A DNA stretch of 40,194 bases from Flavobacterium suaedae. Its GTDB lineage: Bacteria > Bacteroidota > Bacteroidia > Flavobacteriales > Flavobacteriaceae. How positions within the stretch are numbered: the stretch's first letter is position 1; each line of letters opens with the position of its first letter. This document shows positions 24,552 through 33,862 of this stretch, in pieces. Under the pieces are notes generated by a model. The model searched no databases and was not told the origin of the DNA. It saw only the letters and a program-made list of their open reading frames with translations. The stretch spans positions 1 to 40,194 of the forward strand of contig NZ_BMJE01000010.1 in assembly GCF_014642915.1 (NCBI RefSeq), written 5' to 3'. The position numbers and the translations under genes are program-made.

Positions 24552-24926
24552 ATGGATTCAAATTTTACTAAAATCGCCAGAATTTTATTAGGTCTGGCAC
24601 TTATTTTATTCGGCATAAACAAATTTTATTCTTTTATCCCTATGCCACAACCCCCACAAGATGCTGCAGAGTTTTTAGGTTCACTTGCCGAAACCGGTTA
24701 CTTTATGACTTTTGTTGCAGTACTGGAAATTATTATCGGTTTAATGTTACTTTTTAAACTTTGGGTTCCCTTTGCATTATTGCTATTACTGCCTATTTCT
24801 ATAAACATTGTGCTTTTCCATTTGTTTTTAGACTTACCTTCTATAAGTGCAGGGCTAATACTGGCTATTTTAAATGTTGTATTGCTCTACAAGCATAAAC
24901 AGAAATACAAACCGCTTTTTATATAA
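24552..24926 (+). CDS. DoxX-like small membrane protein
   Basis: This 124-residue protein has four predicted membrane helices (about 8-26, 48-68, 72-90, 94-113). The N-terminal pattern I-A-R-I-L-L-G-L-A-L-I-L-F-G-I-N-K-F matches the DoxX/DoxD-like superfamily, which is widespread in Bacteroidota but poorly defined in function. A link to redox or quinone chemistry is only a family-level guess. It stands alone between a terminator and the promoter of the prolyl oligopeptidase gene. Confidence 0.78.
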   Translation: MDSNFTKIARILLGLALILFGINKFYSFIPMPQPPQDAAEFLGSLAETGYFMTFVAVLEIIIGLMLLFKLWVPFALLLLLPISINIVLFHLFLDLPSISAGLILAILNVVLLYKHKQKYKPLFI

Positions 24927-24944
24927 AGCCTTGTGTTAATTTGT

Positions 24945-24952
24945 TATTTTTG
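24945..24952 (+). promoter_or_regulatory. -7 promoter element of the prolyl oligopeptidase gene
   Basis: TATTTTTG is a perfect TAnnTTTG, 22 bases before the ATG at 24975. Confidence 0.55.
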
Positions 24953-24974
24953 TGTACCAAGCGATTAAAAAATT

Positions 24975-27113
24975 ATGAAAAAATCAGCAATTATCCTGGC
25001 TGTTGCAAGCAGCCTGTCCTTACACGCGCAAATAAAAATGCATAAAAAAAACAGCCGCACTAACAAGCAAATAAACTATCCTGAAACCCGAAAAGACAAC
25101 ACTGTTGATAATTACTTTGGAGATGAAGTAGCCGACCCCTACCGTTGGCTGGAGGACGACCTTTCTGAAGAAACAGCAGCATGGGTAACAAAACAAAATA
25201 AGGTTACCTTTAATTATTTAAAGCAAATTCCTTTTCGTGATGCTATAGAAAAACGAATGGAAGAACTGTGGAATTACGAGAGGGTTTCAGCGCCTTTTAA
25301 GGAGGGTGATTACACTTACTATTACAAAAATGACGGCTTACAAAACCAGTCCGTTTTATACCGAAAAGACAAAAATGGTAAAGAAGAGGTTTTCTTAGAC
25401 CCCAATACATTCTCTGAAGATGGTACAACCTCTTTAGGAGGTTTAAGCTTTACGAAAGACGGTAGCCTTTGCGCCTATTCTATTTCTGAAGGAGGTAGCG
25501 ACTGGCGTAAAGTTTTTATAATGAATGCCAAAACCAAAAAACTGACAGGCGAAACAATTGTTGATGTAAAATTCAGCGGCGTTTCATGGTTAGGTAGCGA
25601 AGGCTTTTATTACTCAAGTTATGACAAGCCTAAAGGTAGTGAGCTATCAGCTAAAACAGATCAGCATAAATTGTACTATCATAAACTGGGCACACCGCAA
25701 AGCAATGATAAAGTAATTTTTGGTGACACCGAGAAACGTCGCTATGTAGGCGGTTATGTAACTGAAGACCAAAACTACCTTGTTATTACTGCTGCCAATT
25801 CTACGTCGGGTAACGAGCTTTATGTAAAAAGCCTTAAGCAACCCGAAAGCGATATCATTACCATAGTAAACAATTTTGATAACGACAGCCGTATAATAAC
25901 TACAAAAGGGAATACGCTTTACATTTCCACTAATTACGAAGCACCGAATACCAAAATAGTAACCGTTGATGCTTCCGCTCCGCAACTGGAAAACTGGAAA
26001 GACCTTATTGCAGAAACCGAAAACGTATTATCGCCATCTACAGGAGCAGGATATATTTTTGCCGAGTACATGCAGGATGCTGTTTCGGTAGTAAAACAAT
26101 ATGATTATAACGGAAAGCTAATCCGTACTGTAACATTACCGGGGGTTGGTAGTGTTGGTGGTTTTGGCGGTAAAAAAGATGCTGAAACACTTTACTATTC
26201 GTTTACAAATTATGTGAGTCCGGGCACTATATATGCTTACGAGCCAAAAACAGGAAAATCAACTTTATATAGAAAACCTAAAGTAGATTTCAACTCAGAG
26301 GATTATATATCAAAACAAGTATTCTACACCTCTAAAGACGGTACTAAAGTACCTATGATAATCACCTACAAAAAAGGCACTAAACTAGATGGTAAAAACC
26401 CGACTATGTTATATGGTTATGGCGGGTTTAACATCAGCCTTACCCCTTCTTTCAGTATACCTAATGCAGTGTGGCTGGAAAACGGTGGCATTTATGCTGT
26501 AGCCAACCTTAGGGGTGGTGGTGAATATGGTAAAAAATGGCATAATGCAGGCACTAAAATGCAAAAGCAAAATGTATTTGATGATTTTATTGCTGCTGCC
26601 GAATACCTGATTGAAAACAATTACACCTCATCGGATTATCTTGCTATACGAGGCGGTTCTAACGGTGGGTTACTGGTAGGTGCTACCATGACGCAACGTC
26701 CTGACCTTATGAAGGTGGCTTTACCGGCTGTAGGCGTGCTTGATATGCTGCGCTACCACACCTTTACCGCAGGTGCCGGTTGGGCATACGACTATGGTAC
26801 TGCTGAAGACAATGCAGCAATGTTTAATTACCTGAAAGGTTACTCGCCTTTACATAACATTAAAAAAGGTGTTGAATATCCGGCTACGTTAATTACTACA
26901 GGCGACCATGACGACCGTGTTGTACCGGCACACAGTTTTAAATTTGCTGCTACCTTACAAGAAAAACAGGCGGGGAATAACCCTGTTTTAATACGAATTG
27001 GGGTTAATGCAGGGCATGGTGCAGGAAAATCAATATCGCAAACTATTGAAGAGTATTCCGACATACAAGCATTCACACTCTATAATATGGGAGTGGCTCC
27101 TAAAAGAAAATAG
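24975..27113 (+). CDS. Prolyl oligopeptidase family serine peptidase (S9A), exported
   Basis: This 712-residue enzyme should cut short proline-containing peptides after Pro. A signal peptide (about 1-19, ending L-H-A-Q) indicates a periplasmic location. Residues about 35-440 form the seven-bladed propeller that restricts substrate size, beginning with Y-P-x-T-R-K-D and Y-R-W-L-E-D-D. The catalytic domain has G-G-S-N-G-G-L (Ser562), G-D-H-D-D-R-V-V-P (Asp646/647) and N-A-G-H-G-A-G (His681). Length and motifs are normal for the family. It is one of three exported peptidases in this part of the window, which suggests peptide scavenging. Confidence 0.93.
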   Translation: MKKSAIILAVASSLSLHAQIKMHKKNSRTNKQINYPETRKDNTVDNYFGDEVADPYRWLEDDLSEETAAWVTKQNKVTFNYLKQIPFRDAIEKRMEELWNYERVSAPFKEGDYTYYYKNDGLQNQSVLYRKDKNGKEEVFLDPNTFSEDGTTSLGGLSFTKDGSLCAYSISEGGSDWRKVFIMNAKTKKLTGETIVDVKFSGVSWLGSEGFYYSSYDKPKGSELSAKTDQHKLYYHKLGTPQSNDKVIFGDTEKRRYVGGYVTEDQNYLVITAANSTSGNELYVKSLKQPESDIITIVNNFDNDSRIITTKGNTLYISTNYEAPNTKIVTVDASAPQLENWKDLIAETENVLSPSTGAGYIFAEYMQDAVSVVKQYDYNGKLIRTVTLPGVGSVGGFGGKKDAETLYYSFTNYVSPGTIYAYEPKTGKSTLYRKPKVDFNSEDYISKQVFYTSKDGTKVPMIITYKKGTKLDGKNPTMLYGYGGFNISLTPSFSIPNAVWLENGGIYAVANLRGGGEYGKKWHNAGTKMQKQNVFDDFIAAAEYLIENNYTSSDYLAIRGGSNGGLLVGATMTQRPDLMKVALPAVGVLDMLRYHTFTAGAGWAYDYGTAEDNAAMFNYLKGYSPLHNIKKGVEYPATLITTGDHDDRVVPAHSFKFAATLQEKQAGNNPVLIRIGVNAGHGAGKSISQTIEEYSDIQAFTLYNMGVAPKRK

Positions 27114-27117
27114 TTAA

Positions 27118-27175
27118 CAGTTTTCAGTCACAGTTGACAATTAGAGTAAATACTGTAAACTGGGACTGAGAACTG
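27118..27175. repeat. CAGT-rich imperfect inverted repeat between convergent genes
   Basis: Two 22-base arms (27118-27139 and 27154-27175) are complementary at 19 of 22 positions around a 14-base loop. Each arm repeats the short motif CAGTT/CAGTC. No T tract follows, so it is not a standard terminator. It fills the 74-base gap between the S9A peptidase and the LpxR-like gene. It resembles a dispersed intergenic repeat or a small non-autonomous element, and may serve as a transcription barrier. Confidence 0.6.
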
Positions 27176-27187
27176 CGACTGAATACG

Positions 27188-28135
27188 TTATAAAAAATAC
27201 CCTATCGCTATAGAGCCGTAGTAATACCCTGTTATTACATTGTTAGAAAGTTCTTTTCCGCGATAATTAAATGAGTAGGATAAATTCCACTTTTCACGTG
27301 CATACTTTACTCCTACCTCAGCATTAAAACGGAAAGGTATCAACGGGAATGTAACTACACTATCATCGTTAAACATACTGCCTTCTATAGTGGCATCGTA
27401 TAACTGATAGTTAATAACAGGATTAATGTAAAGAAACAACTCTTTACGCCCTTTATATTCGTCTTTGTTATAGCGTAAAGCAGCGTTATATAAAGCAGAA
27501 TTATATATTGGTGTGAGATTATTTTTATTGAGTGATATCCGCATCATAGGACCTACTGTTATACTATTCCATATTGTACCTGCTTTTAGTTCTCCCTGCA
27601 TATAAAAATCTACTTTTTCACTGTAGTACTTTCGTAATATTTTAGCAGCGTATACTACTTCTGCCTGAACACCTATAAGGCTTTGTATTTGATATTGCCA
27701 GCCTCTTACGGTGTGATAGCCCAGCACTTTATGTAAGCCTTCCTGTACATCCTCAGCAAATGATTCAGGTCCTACCACCCCAAGCTGAAAATTCATTTTT
27801 AAAACATTTTCAAGCTTGTAGTAATTACTGATACCTGCTTCGCCAAATAAATAACCGGCATACGGGCGGTCATGGTAACGTATATCTTCCTCTATAACCG
27901 ATTGCGGAGCATATATATATTGCCCTGCCCTGAACTCTGTTATTTTTTTAGCGGTAGTTTCCTTTCGTGGTGTAGAAAGGTAACGATAGTAAAATTCAAT
28001 ACCATTGGTGTAATACTGGTCATTTTTAGGAGAAGTATAAAGGTCGTTATCCGAAATAACACCTATCTCGGCAGGCTTTTGCGCCCATAGGGATGAAACG
28101 GTTAACAATAACAGTATTATATAATTTCTTACCAT
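27188..28135 (-). CDS. LpxR-like lipid A 3'-O-deacylase family outer-membrane protein
   Basis: This 315-residue beta-barrel protein has a signal peptide (1-19, ending S-L-W-A-Q). The family's conserved points are visible: S-D-N-D (N30, D31), Y-Y-T-N-G (T43), D-R-P-Y-A-G-Y (89-95), G-V-V-G-P-E-S and Q-E-G-L-H-K (H135). These correspond to the Asn, Asp, Thr/Ser and His that form the LpxR active site, so activity on lipid A acyl chains is plausible, although many Bacteroidota members are untested. Its start codon overlaps the mtgA stop by one base (TAATG), so it is coupled to a peptidoglycan glycosyltransferase. Confidence 0.82.
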   Translation of the reverse strand: MVRNYIILLLLTVSSLWAQKPAEIGVISDNDLYTSPKNDQYYTNGIEFYYRYLSTPRKETTAKKITEFRAGQYIYAPQSVIEEDIRYHDRPYAGYLFGEAGISNYYKLENVLKMNFQLGVVGPESFAEDVQEGLHKVLGYHTVRGWQYQIQSLIGVQAEVVYAAKILRKYYSEKVDFYMQGELKAGTIWNSITVGPMMRISLNKNNLTPIYNSALYNAALRYNKDEYKGRKELFLYINPVINYQLYDATIEGSMFNDDSVVTFPLIPFRFNAEVGVKYAREKWNLSYSFNYRGKELSNNVITGYYYGSIAIGYFL

Positions 28136-28812
28136 TAATACTCCAGTTTCACATAGCGCATGTACCGTACAATATGACCTTTGCGTCGGTTAATATATGC
28201 GGATGAATTGGCTGCTTTAAACCTTAACGGATTTGGCAGTATGGCTGCTATGCCTGCCGCTTCGTAGCGGGTAAGTTTATCAGCATCTTTTTTAAACCAG
28301 TGTTGCGATGCTGCCTGTGCTCCATATACACCATCACCCATTTCTATACTGTTCAGGTACACTTCCATTATGCGCTCTTTATCCCAAAGCAGTTCTATAA
28401 GTACGGTAAAGTAGGCTTCAAGCCCTTTGCGGATGTAATTCCTGCCATTCCACAAGAAAACATTTTTTGCTACTTGTTGCGATATGGTACTGCCGCCCTT
28501 TACTTTCTTCCCTTTTTGGTTATCCTTATACGCTTTGGCAATAGCATCAAAATCAAAACCGTGGTGTGTGAAAAACTTACCATCTTCACTGGCTATAACT
28601 GCTTTTTGGAGTTCGGGAGAAATTTCCTCCAGCGGAACCCAGTCATGCGATAATTTCATATCTTTTCCGTCACTTTTTTGCTGTACCGAACGTATTATCA
28701 TTAACGGAGTAAACGGTACGGGTACAAACCGAAACAGTACTACCGAAAAAACAGAAAGCACTATAAACCACAAAAATAGTTTCAGGAAAAAACGGAATAT
28801 TTTGCGCAACAT
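28135..28812 (-). CDS. mtgA: Monofunctional peptidoglycan glycosyltransferase MtgA
   Basis: This 225-residue GT51 enzyme polymerises lipid II into glycan strands at the outer face of the inner membrane. An N-terminal anchor helix (about 8-30) is followed by the family motifs: A-S-E-D-G-K-F-F-T-H-H-G-F-D (catalytic Glu), K-G-G-S-T-I-S-Q-Q-V-A-K-N, R-K-G-L-E-A-Y, K-E-R-I-M-E-V-Y-L-N and G-V-Y-G-A-Q-A-A-S. There is no transpeptidase domain. The length is normal. It is the first gene of a two-gene unit with the LpxR-like gene. Confidence 0.94.
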   Translation of the reverse strand: MLRKIFRFFLKLFLWFIVLSVFSVVLFRFVPVPFTPLMIIRSVQQKSDGKDMKLSHDWVPLEEISPELQKAVIASEDGKFFTHHGFDFDAIAKAYKDNQKGKKVKGGSTISQQVAKNVFLWNGRNYIRKGLEAYFTVLIELLWDKERIMEVYLNSIEMGDGVYGAQAASQHWFKKDADKLTRYEAAGIAAILPNPLRFKAANSSAYINRRKGHIVRYMRYVKLEY

Positions 28813-28899
28813 ACCTAAATGAAATTTACAGTAGCGAAATTACAAATAAGTTATCAATATTATACACAATAAATCTACATGGGTATTTGTAAGATTGAT

Positions 28900-28928
28900 T
28901 ATAAAAAAGGCTGCTTTTACAAGCAGCC
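28900..28928 (-). terminator. Intrinsic terminator of the DedA gene
   Basis: A perfect 8-bp stem (28909-28916 with 28921-28928) with a 4-base loop reading GTAA in the minus-strand transcript, followed there by a run of T. It starts 7 bases past the stop codon of the DedA gene. Confidence 0.9.
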
Positions 28929-28935
28929 CTAAATT

Positions 28936-29676
28936 TTATCTTGGAAAAATATCTGTGTCGTGGTCATCATCGTCTTCAGCTTCACGTACAGCTTCTTCTT
29001 CGGTAACTTTTTTACCTTTTACTGCATTAAGTATAAGCGGAACGGTAGTAATTAATACAATTACCAGTATTATAAGTTCTATGTGTGCTTTAAGGTCTAT
29101 TCCAAGTGTTTTAAGGAAAAGCTCATATAAATAATGCCCTGCAAATATTATAGTTATTGCCCACATAAAAGAACTAAGTATGTTATAGAACATAAACTTC
29201 TTTTTGTCCATTTTTACTACCCCTGCAATAATAGGCGCAAACGTACGGATAATAGGCAGGAAACGGGCAAATATAATAGCACGACCACCATGCTTTTCAA
29301 AAAACTCATGTGACTGTATAAGGTACTTTTTCTTAAACCAGAAAGAGTCTTCTTTTTTGTATAAATAACTACCACTTTTATAACCAAACCAGTAACCGAA
29401 AGTATTACCCAAAATACCACTTAACGCTACCAGTATAGAAAGTAAAAACACATTAATAAAATCACCCTCTATAGGTATAAGGGTATTCATAAGCTCAGTA
29501 CTGTATATACCCGCTAAGAATAATAGGCTGTCTCCTGGAAGGAAAAACCCTGCAAAAAGTCCCGTTTCAGCAAATACTATAAACAGCACCACATAAATTC
29601 CGATAGGCACACCCCCAAGCTCAAGAGTAATGTAAAACTCAGGGTTTATAAGCTGCATCCAGTCAAAATCCTTCAT
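28936..29676 (-). CDS. DedA-family inner-membrane protein
   Basis: This 246-residue polytopic protein belongs to the DedA/SNARE-associated family, some members of which flip undecaprenyl phosphate or phospholipids. Diagnostic segments are F-A-E-T-G-L-F-A-G-F-F-L-P-G-D-S-L-L-F-L-A-G near residues 35-56 and F-A-R-F-L-P-I-I-R-T-F-A-P-I-I-A-G near 135-152. The C-terminal tail (about 225-246) is very acidic, with four Asp in a row, and cytoplasmic by prediction. It is a single-gene unit with its own terminator, divergent from the S9 peptidase at 29920. Confidence 0.9.
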   Translation of the reverse strand: MKDFDWMQLINPEFYITLELGGVPIGIYVVLFIVFAETGLFAGFFLPGDSLLFLAGIYSTELMNTLIPIEGDFINVFLLSILVALSGILGNTFGYWFGYKSGSYLYKKEDSFWFKKKYLIQSHEFFEKHGGRAIIFARFLPIIRTFAPIIAGVVKMDKKKFMFYNILSSFMWAITIIFAGHYLYELFLKTLGIDLKAHIELIILVIVLITTVPLILNAVKGKKVTEEEAVREAEDDDDHDTDIFPR

Positions 29677-29863
29677 AGTTGTAATCTAATTTTTGCCGTA
29701 AAAAAGGCAGTTATTTTTAAGGTGCGTAAAGCTACTTATATTTTTTCAAAAGTGTAATAATAATGGTACTTTATAATTTGTTTTTGTTCAAAATTTAACC
29801 TTTTTGGAAAACTGATAATTTTTATTCATTATTTATTCCAAAAACTCAATAACGGCAAACATA

Positions 29864-29892
29864 TTGTACCTAACAGAAAATCATTAATTTTA
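29864..29892 (+). promoter_or_regulatory. Probable promoter of the S9 peptidase gene
   Basis: A TTG at 29864-29866 and a near-consensus -7 box TAATTTTA (29885-29892, one mismatch) are 18 bases apart, about 27 bases before the start codon. Nothing else is recognisable in the 243-base gap. Confidence 0.4.
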
Positions 29893-29919
29893 AGCCAACT
29901 TTATTTTAATGCAACACTA

Positions 29920-31821
29920 ATGAAAAAACTAGCTTTTATAACCTTAATTTTTATGGGATTATCTGCCGCTGCACAACAGCACATGACACCCGAACTACTA
30001 TGGCAACTGGGACGTGTTAGTTCCCTTGGACTTAGTAAAGACGGAAAAAACATTGTTTACAGGGTATCTGTACCTGATATGGATGAGAATAAAATAGATT
30101 CTTATTACTACACCATACCCGTAAAAGGCGGTAAAGCCACAAAAGTTGAAGAATATAAAGATTTACTGGACGATAGACTGGTTTCTCCTGACGGTAAATA
30201 CATACTAACTCACAAAGAGGTTAAGGTTGATAAAGTAAACGGGAAAGATTACTACCCTGAACTGGAAAAATCTACCATGCAGATATATAACGAGCTGGAC
30301 TATCGTCATTGGGACACTTGGAATGATGGCACACACAACCACGTAGGTTTTGCTCCTGTTAATGACAAAGATGACTTTACCGATATTATGGAGGGCGAAC
30401 CATACGATTCTCCTCAAAAACCATTTGGCGGCGAGGAAGATTACCTATGGTCACCAAATGGCAAGAGCATACTATATGTAGCTAAAAAGAAAGCCGGTAC
30501 CGAGTATGCTACCAGCACCAATACTGATATATACGAGTATAACTTAGAAAGCAAGGCAACAGTAAACCTTACACCAAACAACCCGGGTTATGACACGCAG
30601 CCGGCATTTTCGCCGGATGGTCACCTTACATGGTTACAAATGAAGCGCGATGGTTATGAAGCTGATAAAAATGATATTATAGTTCGTTTTAAAGGTATGG
30701 ACATGAACCTAACTAAAAACTGGGATGGTACTGTTGATGCTTTTAACTGGAGCCCTGATGGTAAAAAAATATACTTTATTGCAGCGGTTGACGGTACACG
30801 CCAACTGTTTGAGGTAAACTTTCCGGGGTTAACCAAAATTGCCATTATAGTAAGGCAGGTAACCGATGGTTATTTTGATGTAAACAGCATAATAGCGTTT
30901 AAAGACAATAAGGTTATTGTTACCCGCAGTGACATGAACCATGCAAATGAGATTTTTAGCTATGATTTGAAAAAAGAAAAGTGGGAACAAATAACTAATG
31001 TAAATACCGCTTTTTACAATAAAATAGGTTTAAGCAAAACCGAAAAACGCTACGTTAAAACTACCGATGGTAAAAAAATGCTGGTATGGGTAATATACCC
31101 CCCAAATTTTGATGAGAACAAAAAATACCCTACCTTACTTTATTGTCAGGGAGGACCACAAGCAGCACTATCACAATTTTATTCTTTCCGTTGGAACTTC
31201 CAGGTCATGGCTGCGCAGGGTTATATTGTTGTTGCACCAAACCGTCGCGGTATGCCGGGGCACGGTGTAGAATGGAATGAAGCCATTAGTAAAGACTGGG
31301 GCGGACAGGTTATGGAAGATTACCTTTCGGCAATAGATAATGTTGCAGAAGAAAAGTATGTAGATAAAGACAGGCTTGGTGCTGTTGGTGCCAGCTACGG
31401 AGGTTACTCAGTATTTTACCTTGCAGGTATACACGAGAATCGTTTTAAAACATTTATTGCACACGATGGTGTATTTAACCTGAGAAGCATGTACGGAACT
31501 ACCGAAGAGGTATTTTTTACCAATTGGGACGGCGGTGGCGCTTACTGGGAAAAAAATAACCCTGTAGCACAAAAAACATACAATGAGTTCAACCCAATAA
31601 ACTTTGTGGATAAGTGGGATACTCCTATACTAATCTATCAGGGTGATAAAGATTTCCGCGTGCCAATAGGTCAAGGGCAGGAAGCCTTTCAGGCAGCACA
31701 GTTAAGAGGTATTAAAAGCCGTTTTATAGTGTTCCCCGATGAAAACCACTGGGTGCTAAAACCACAAAACGGACTGGTATGGCAACGCGAATTTTTTAAA
31801 TGGCTAAAGGAAACTTTATAG
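29920..31821 (+). CDS. S9 family peptidase (DPP IV/acylaminoacyl-peptidase type), exported
   Basis: This 633-residue peptidase has a signal peptide (1-19, ending L-S-A-A-A-Q), a WD40-like propeller (about 25-385, with repeats such as S-P-D-G-K-Y and S-P-N-G-K-S) and an alpha/beta hydrolase domain. The catalytic triad is visible in G-A-S-Y-G-G-Y (Ser492), G-D-K-D-F-R-V-P (Asp578) and D-E-N-H-W-V (His610). The E-E motif typical of strict dipeptidyl peptidase IV is not evident, so I do not narrow the specificity beyond removal of dipeptides or acylated residues. It lies next to a C1 peptidase in the same orientation. Confidence 0.92.
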   Translation: MKKLAFITLIFMGLSAAAQQHMTPELLWQLGRVSSLGLSKDGKNIVYRVSVPDMDENKIDSYYYTIPVKGGKATKVEEYKDLLDDRLVSPDGKYILTHKEVKVDKVNGKDYYPELEKSTMQIYNELDYRHWDTWNDGTHNHVGFAPVNDKDDFTDIMEGEPYDSPQKPFGGEEDYLWSPNGKSILYVAKKKAGTEYATSTNTDIYEYNLESKATVNLTPNNPGYDTQPAFSPDGHLTWLQMKRDGYEADKNDIIVRFKGMDMNLTKNWDGTVDAFNWSPDGKKIYFIAAVDGTRQLFEVNFPGLTKIAIIVRQVTDGYFDVNSIIAFKDNKVIVTRSDMNHANEIFSYDLKKEKWEQITNVNTAFYNKIGLSKTEKRYVKTTDGKKMLVWVIYPPNFDENKKYPTLLYCQGGPQAALSQFYSFRWNFQVMAAQGYIVVAPNRRGMPGHGVEWNEAISKDWGGQVMEDYLSAIDNVAEEKYVDKDRLGAVGASYGGYSVFYLAGIHENRFKTFIAHDGVFNLRSMYGTTEEVFFTNWDGGGAYWEKNNPVAQKTYNEFNPINFVDKWDTPILIYQGDKDFRVPIGQGQEAFQAAQLRGIKSRFIVFPDENHWVLKPQNGLVWQREFFKWLKETL

Positions 31822-31858
31822 AAATTTCATAAAGAGTTAACTTTTAGTAAATTTTATT

Positions 31859-31866
31859 TAATTTTG
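31859..31866 (+). promoter_or_regulatory. -7 promoter element of the C1 peptidase gene
   Basis: TAATTTTG matches TAnnTTTG exactly. It overlaps the TTG at 31864 that opens the longest frame and lies 30 bases before the ATG at 31897. Confidence 0.6.
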
Positions 31867-31896
31867 CCATCCCAATTGAACTTAAACTATAAACTA

Positions 31897-33099
31897 ATGA
31901 AAAAGTATTCATTAAAGCAGTTTTTAGCTGTTTCTCTGCTTTTTGCAGGTGCGTATACCGCTACAGCTCAGGACTATTTAGTAAATTCACTTAAAAACAA
32001 TAAAAGTGAAAACAGTAAAGAATCTTTCATCTTTACTGATGTAATTAATATTGAAAACACTCCTGTAAAAAGTCAGGGTTCATCAGGAACGTGCTGGAGT
32101 TACTCTGCAAACTCTTTCCTTGAGTCCGAAATGATTCGTATGGGTAAAGAGCCTGTAGAACTTTCTCAAATATATACTGCCCGTAACGCTTATATAGAAA
32201 AAGGTAAAAACTATGTGCGCATGCATGGTGCTATTACCCTTGGTGATGGTGGTGCGCTGCACGATGTTATTAACATGTACAAAAAGTATGGTGCTTTACC
32301 GCAAAGCGAATACACAGGGTTACATTACGGCACTACAAAAAATAAATTTGCCGAAATGGCAACTATTAACCAAGGCTTACTGGAAGCTGTAGTTAAAAAC
32401 CCTAACGGCACATTAACACCAAGCTGGGAAAAAGCTTATGTTGCTGTTTTAGACAGCTACCTTGGCGAAGTACCTGAAACTTTTAAGTATAAAGGTAAGG
32501 AGTACACTCCGCAAACTTTTGCTAAAGAGGTAGTAGGACTTAACCCTGATGATTATGTAGAACTATCATCGTTTAAAGATTACCCTTACTACAGCCAGTT
32601 TGTGCTTATGGTACCGGATAACTGGTCTTTAGACTTAGTATATAACGTAAAAATGAACGACCTTACTGATATTATAGACCATGCTCTTGAAGAAGGTTAT
32701 ACTGTAGGTTGGGCAGGCGACGTTAGCGAAAAAGGCTTTAGCTGGAAAAATGGTGTTGCTTATATTCCTGCAAAAGAATACAGCGAAATGACTCTTGAGG
32801 AAAGAGAAGCTATTTTTAAAGGTCCGCAAAAAGAAATGCAAATTACCGAAGAAATGCGTCAGGAAGCGTTTGATAACTACGAAACGCAAGATGACCATGG
32901 TATGCACATTGTAGGGCTTAGTAAAGACCAAAATGGTAAAGAGTATTACATTATTAAAAACTCTTGGGGTGCAACTAACGATTACCAAGGGTACATGTAC
33001 ATGACTAAAAACTTTGTAAAGTATAAAACCACTGCTATACTATTAAACAAAGGTGGTTTACCTAAAAAAATTGCAAAAAAGCTTGACATAAAGCAGTAA
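31897..33099 (+). CDS. C1 family cysteine peptidase (bleomycin hydrolase/aminopeptidase C-like), exported
   Basis: This 400-residue papain-fold peptidase has a signal peptide (1-25, ending Y-T-A-T-A-Q). The active site is seen as V-K-S-Q-G-S-S-G-T-C-W-S (oxyanion Gln, Cys66), D-H-G-M-H-I-V-G (His near 336) and I-I-K-N-S-W-G (Asn near 355). This order and the long insert between Cys and His fit the bleomycin hydrolase/PepC subfamily. Bacteroidota members of this type are exported, unlike the cytoplasmic enzymes of Firmicutes. The ATG at 31897 is chosen because the longer frame begins inside the -7 box. A strong terminator follows. Confidence 0.92.
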   Translation: MKKYSLKQFLAVSLLFAGAYTATAQDYLVNSLKNNKSENSKESFIFTDVINIENTPVKSQGSSGTCWSYSANSFLESEMIRMGKEPVELSQIYTARNAYIEKGKNYVRMHGAITLGDGGALHDVINMYKKYGALPQSEYTGLHYGTTKNKFAEMATINQGLLEAVVKNPNGTLTPSWEKAYVAVLDSYLGEVPETFKYKGKEYTPQTFAKEVVGLNPDDYVELSSFKDYPYYSQFVLMVPDNWSLDLVYNVKMNDLTDIIDHALEEGYTVGWAGDVSEKGFSWKNGVAYIPAKEYSEMTLEEREAIFKGPQKEMQITEEMRQEAFDNYETQDDHGMHIVGLSKDQNGKEYYIIKNSWGATNDYQGYMYMTKNFVKYKTTAILLNKGGLPKKIAKKLDIKQ

Positions 33100-33123
33100 G
33101 TGCAATTTTAAATAAAAATTAAT

Positions 33124-33160
33124 AAAAACCCCATTGGTAATACCAATGGGGTTTTTATTT
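33124..33160 (+). terminator. Intrinsic terminator after the C1 peptidase gene
   Basis: A perfect 14-bp stem (33124-33137 with 33143-33156) with a 5-base loop and flanking A and T runs. The longest frame of the next gene starts inside this hairpin, which supports its downstream ATG. Confidence 0.92.
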
Positions 33161-33187
33161 ATATTCGCGCCCGATATTTATTTAACC

Positions 33188-33760
33188 ATGAAACAACTTA
33201 AAATTACTTTAATCACTTTTTTATTAGGCATTATTGCAGCAACTGCACAAGGTACAGTAGAAAAATCATTCTTTAACTTCCAAACAGGAATGGTAGGCTT
33301 TTGGGGTAGTCATGAAGCAAGACTTAGCAATAAGTTTGCTCTACGCACCGAAATAGGGGTCGACCTATGGCAATATGAAACTTTTAGGGGTGAAGATGGC
33401 GTTGTACTAGTTCCCAGTATAAGTGCTGAACCAAGATGGTATTACAATATTGCCAAACGTGAACAAAAAGGTAAAGCCACCAGAAAAAACAGCGCTAACT
33501 TTTTCAGTATTAACTTTGAATATTATCCTGATCTTTTTGTTATTGGTAATATGCCAAACTTTATGTATGTGCCAAACCAAATTGATATTATACCTAAATG
33601 GGGAATAAGGAGACATATAGGCAACAGTAATTTTAATTACGAAGTAGGTATTGGTATTGGTTATAAAGCTTATCTTAATGAAGATGACAGTAAAACAATA
33701 AGCAGTACTACAGATAATGTAGCTGTAGATATACATCTGCGTATAGGTTATACTTTTTAA
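33188..33760 (+). CDS. Hypothetical outer-membrane beta-barrel protein
   Basis: This 190-residue protein has a signal peptide (M-K-Q-L-K-I-T-L-I-T-F-L-L-G, cleaved after A-T-A-Q). The mature part alternates hydrophobic and polar residues in strands separated by short turns and ends in I-G-Y-T-F, the terminal Phe expected for an outer-membrane barrel. About eight strands can be counted. The function is unknown. The frame is open back to 33134, but that start lies within the preceding terminator, so the ATG at 33188 is used. A possible -7 box, TATATTCG, lies at 33160-33167. Confidence 0.72.
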   Translation: MKQLKITLITFLLGIIAATAQGTVEKSFFNFQTGMVGFWGSHEARLSNKFALRTEIGVDLWQYETFRGEDGVVLVPSISAEPRWYYNIAKREQKGKATRKNSANFFSINFEYYPDLFVIGNMPNFMYVPNQIDIIPKWGIRRHIGNSNFNYEVGIGIGYKAYLNEDDSKTISSTTDNVAVDIHLRIGYTF

Positions 33761-33804
33761 CTTTTACAACATAAAATTAAAGCTCGTTATTAATACTAAC
33801 CGGA

Positions 33805-33842
33805 TTTTTAAAATACAAAAGCCGGAGAACTGATTCTCCGGC
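33805..33842 (-). terminator. Intrinsic terminator of the small periplasmic protein gene
   Basis: A perfect 9-bp GC-rich stem (33821-33829 with 33834-33842) with a 4-base loop is followed on the minus strand by a T-rich run. It lies between two convergent genes and may also stop transcription from the left. Confidence 0.85.
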
Positions 33843-33862
33843 TACTATTAATTACTGTTTGT

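Noticed and set aside
33134..33187. Upstream start for the small outer-membrane protein
   Set aside because: The 18 extra codons fall within the terminator hairpin of the previous gene and precede a clean signal peptide.
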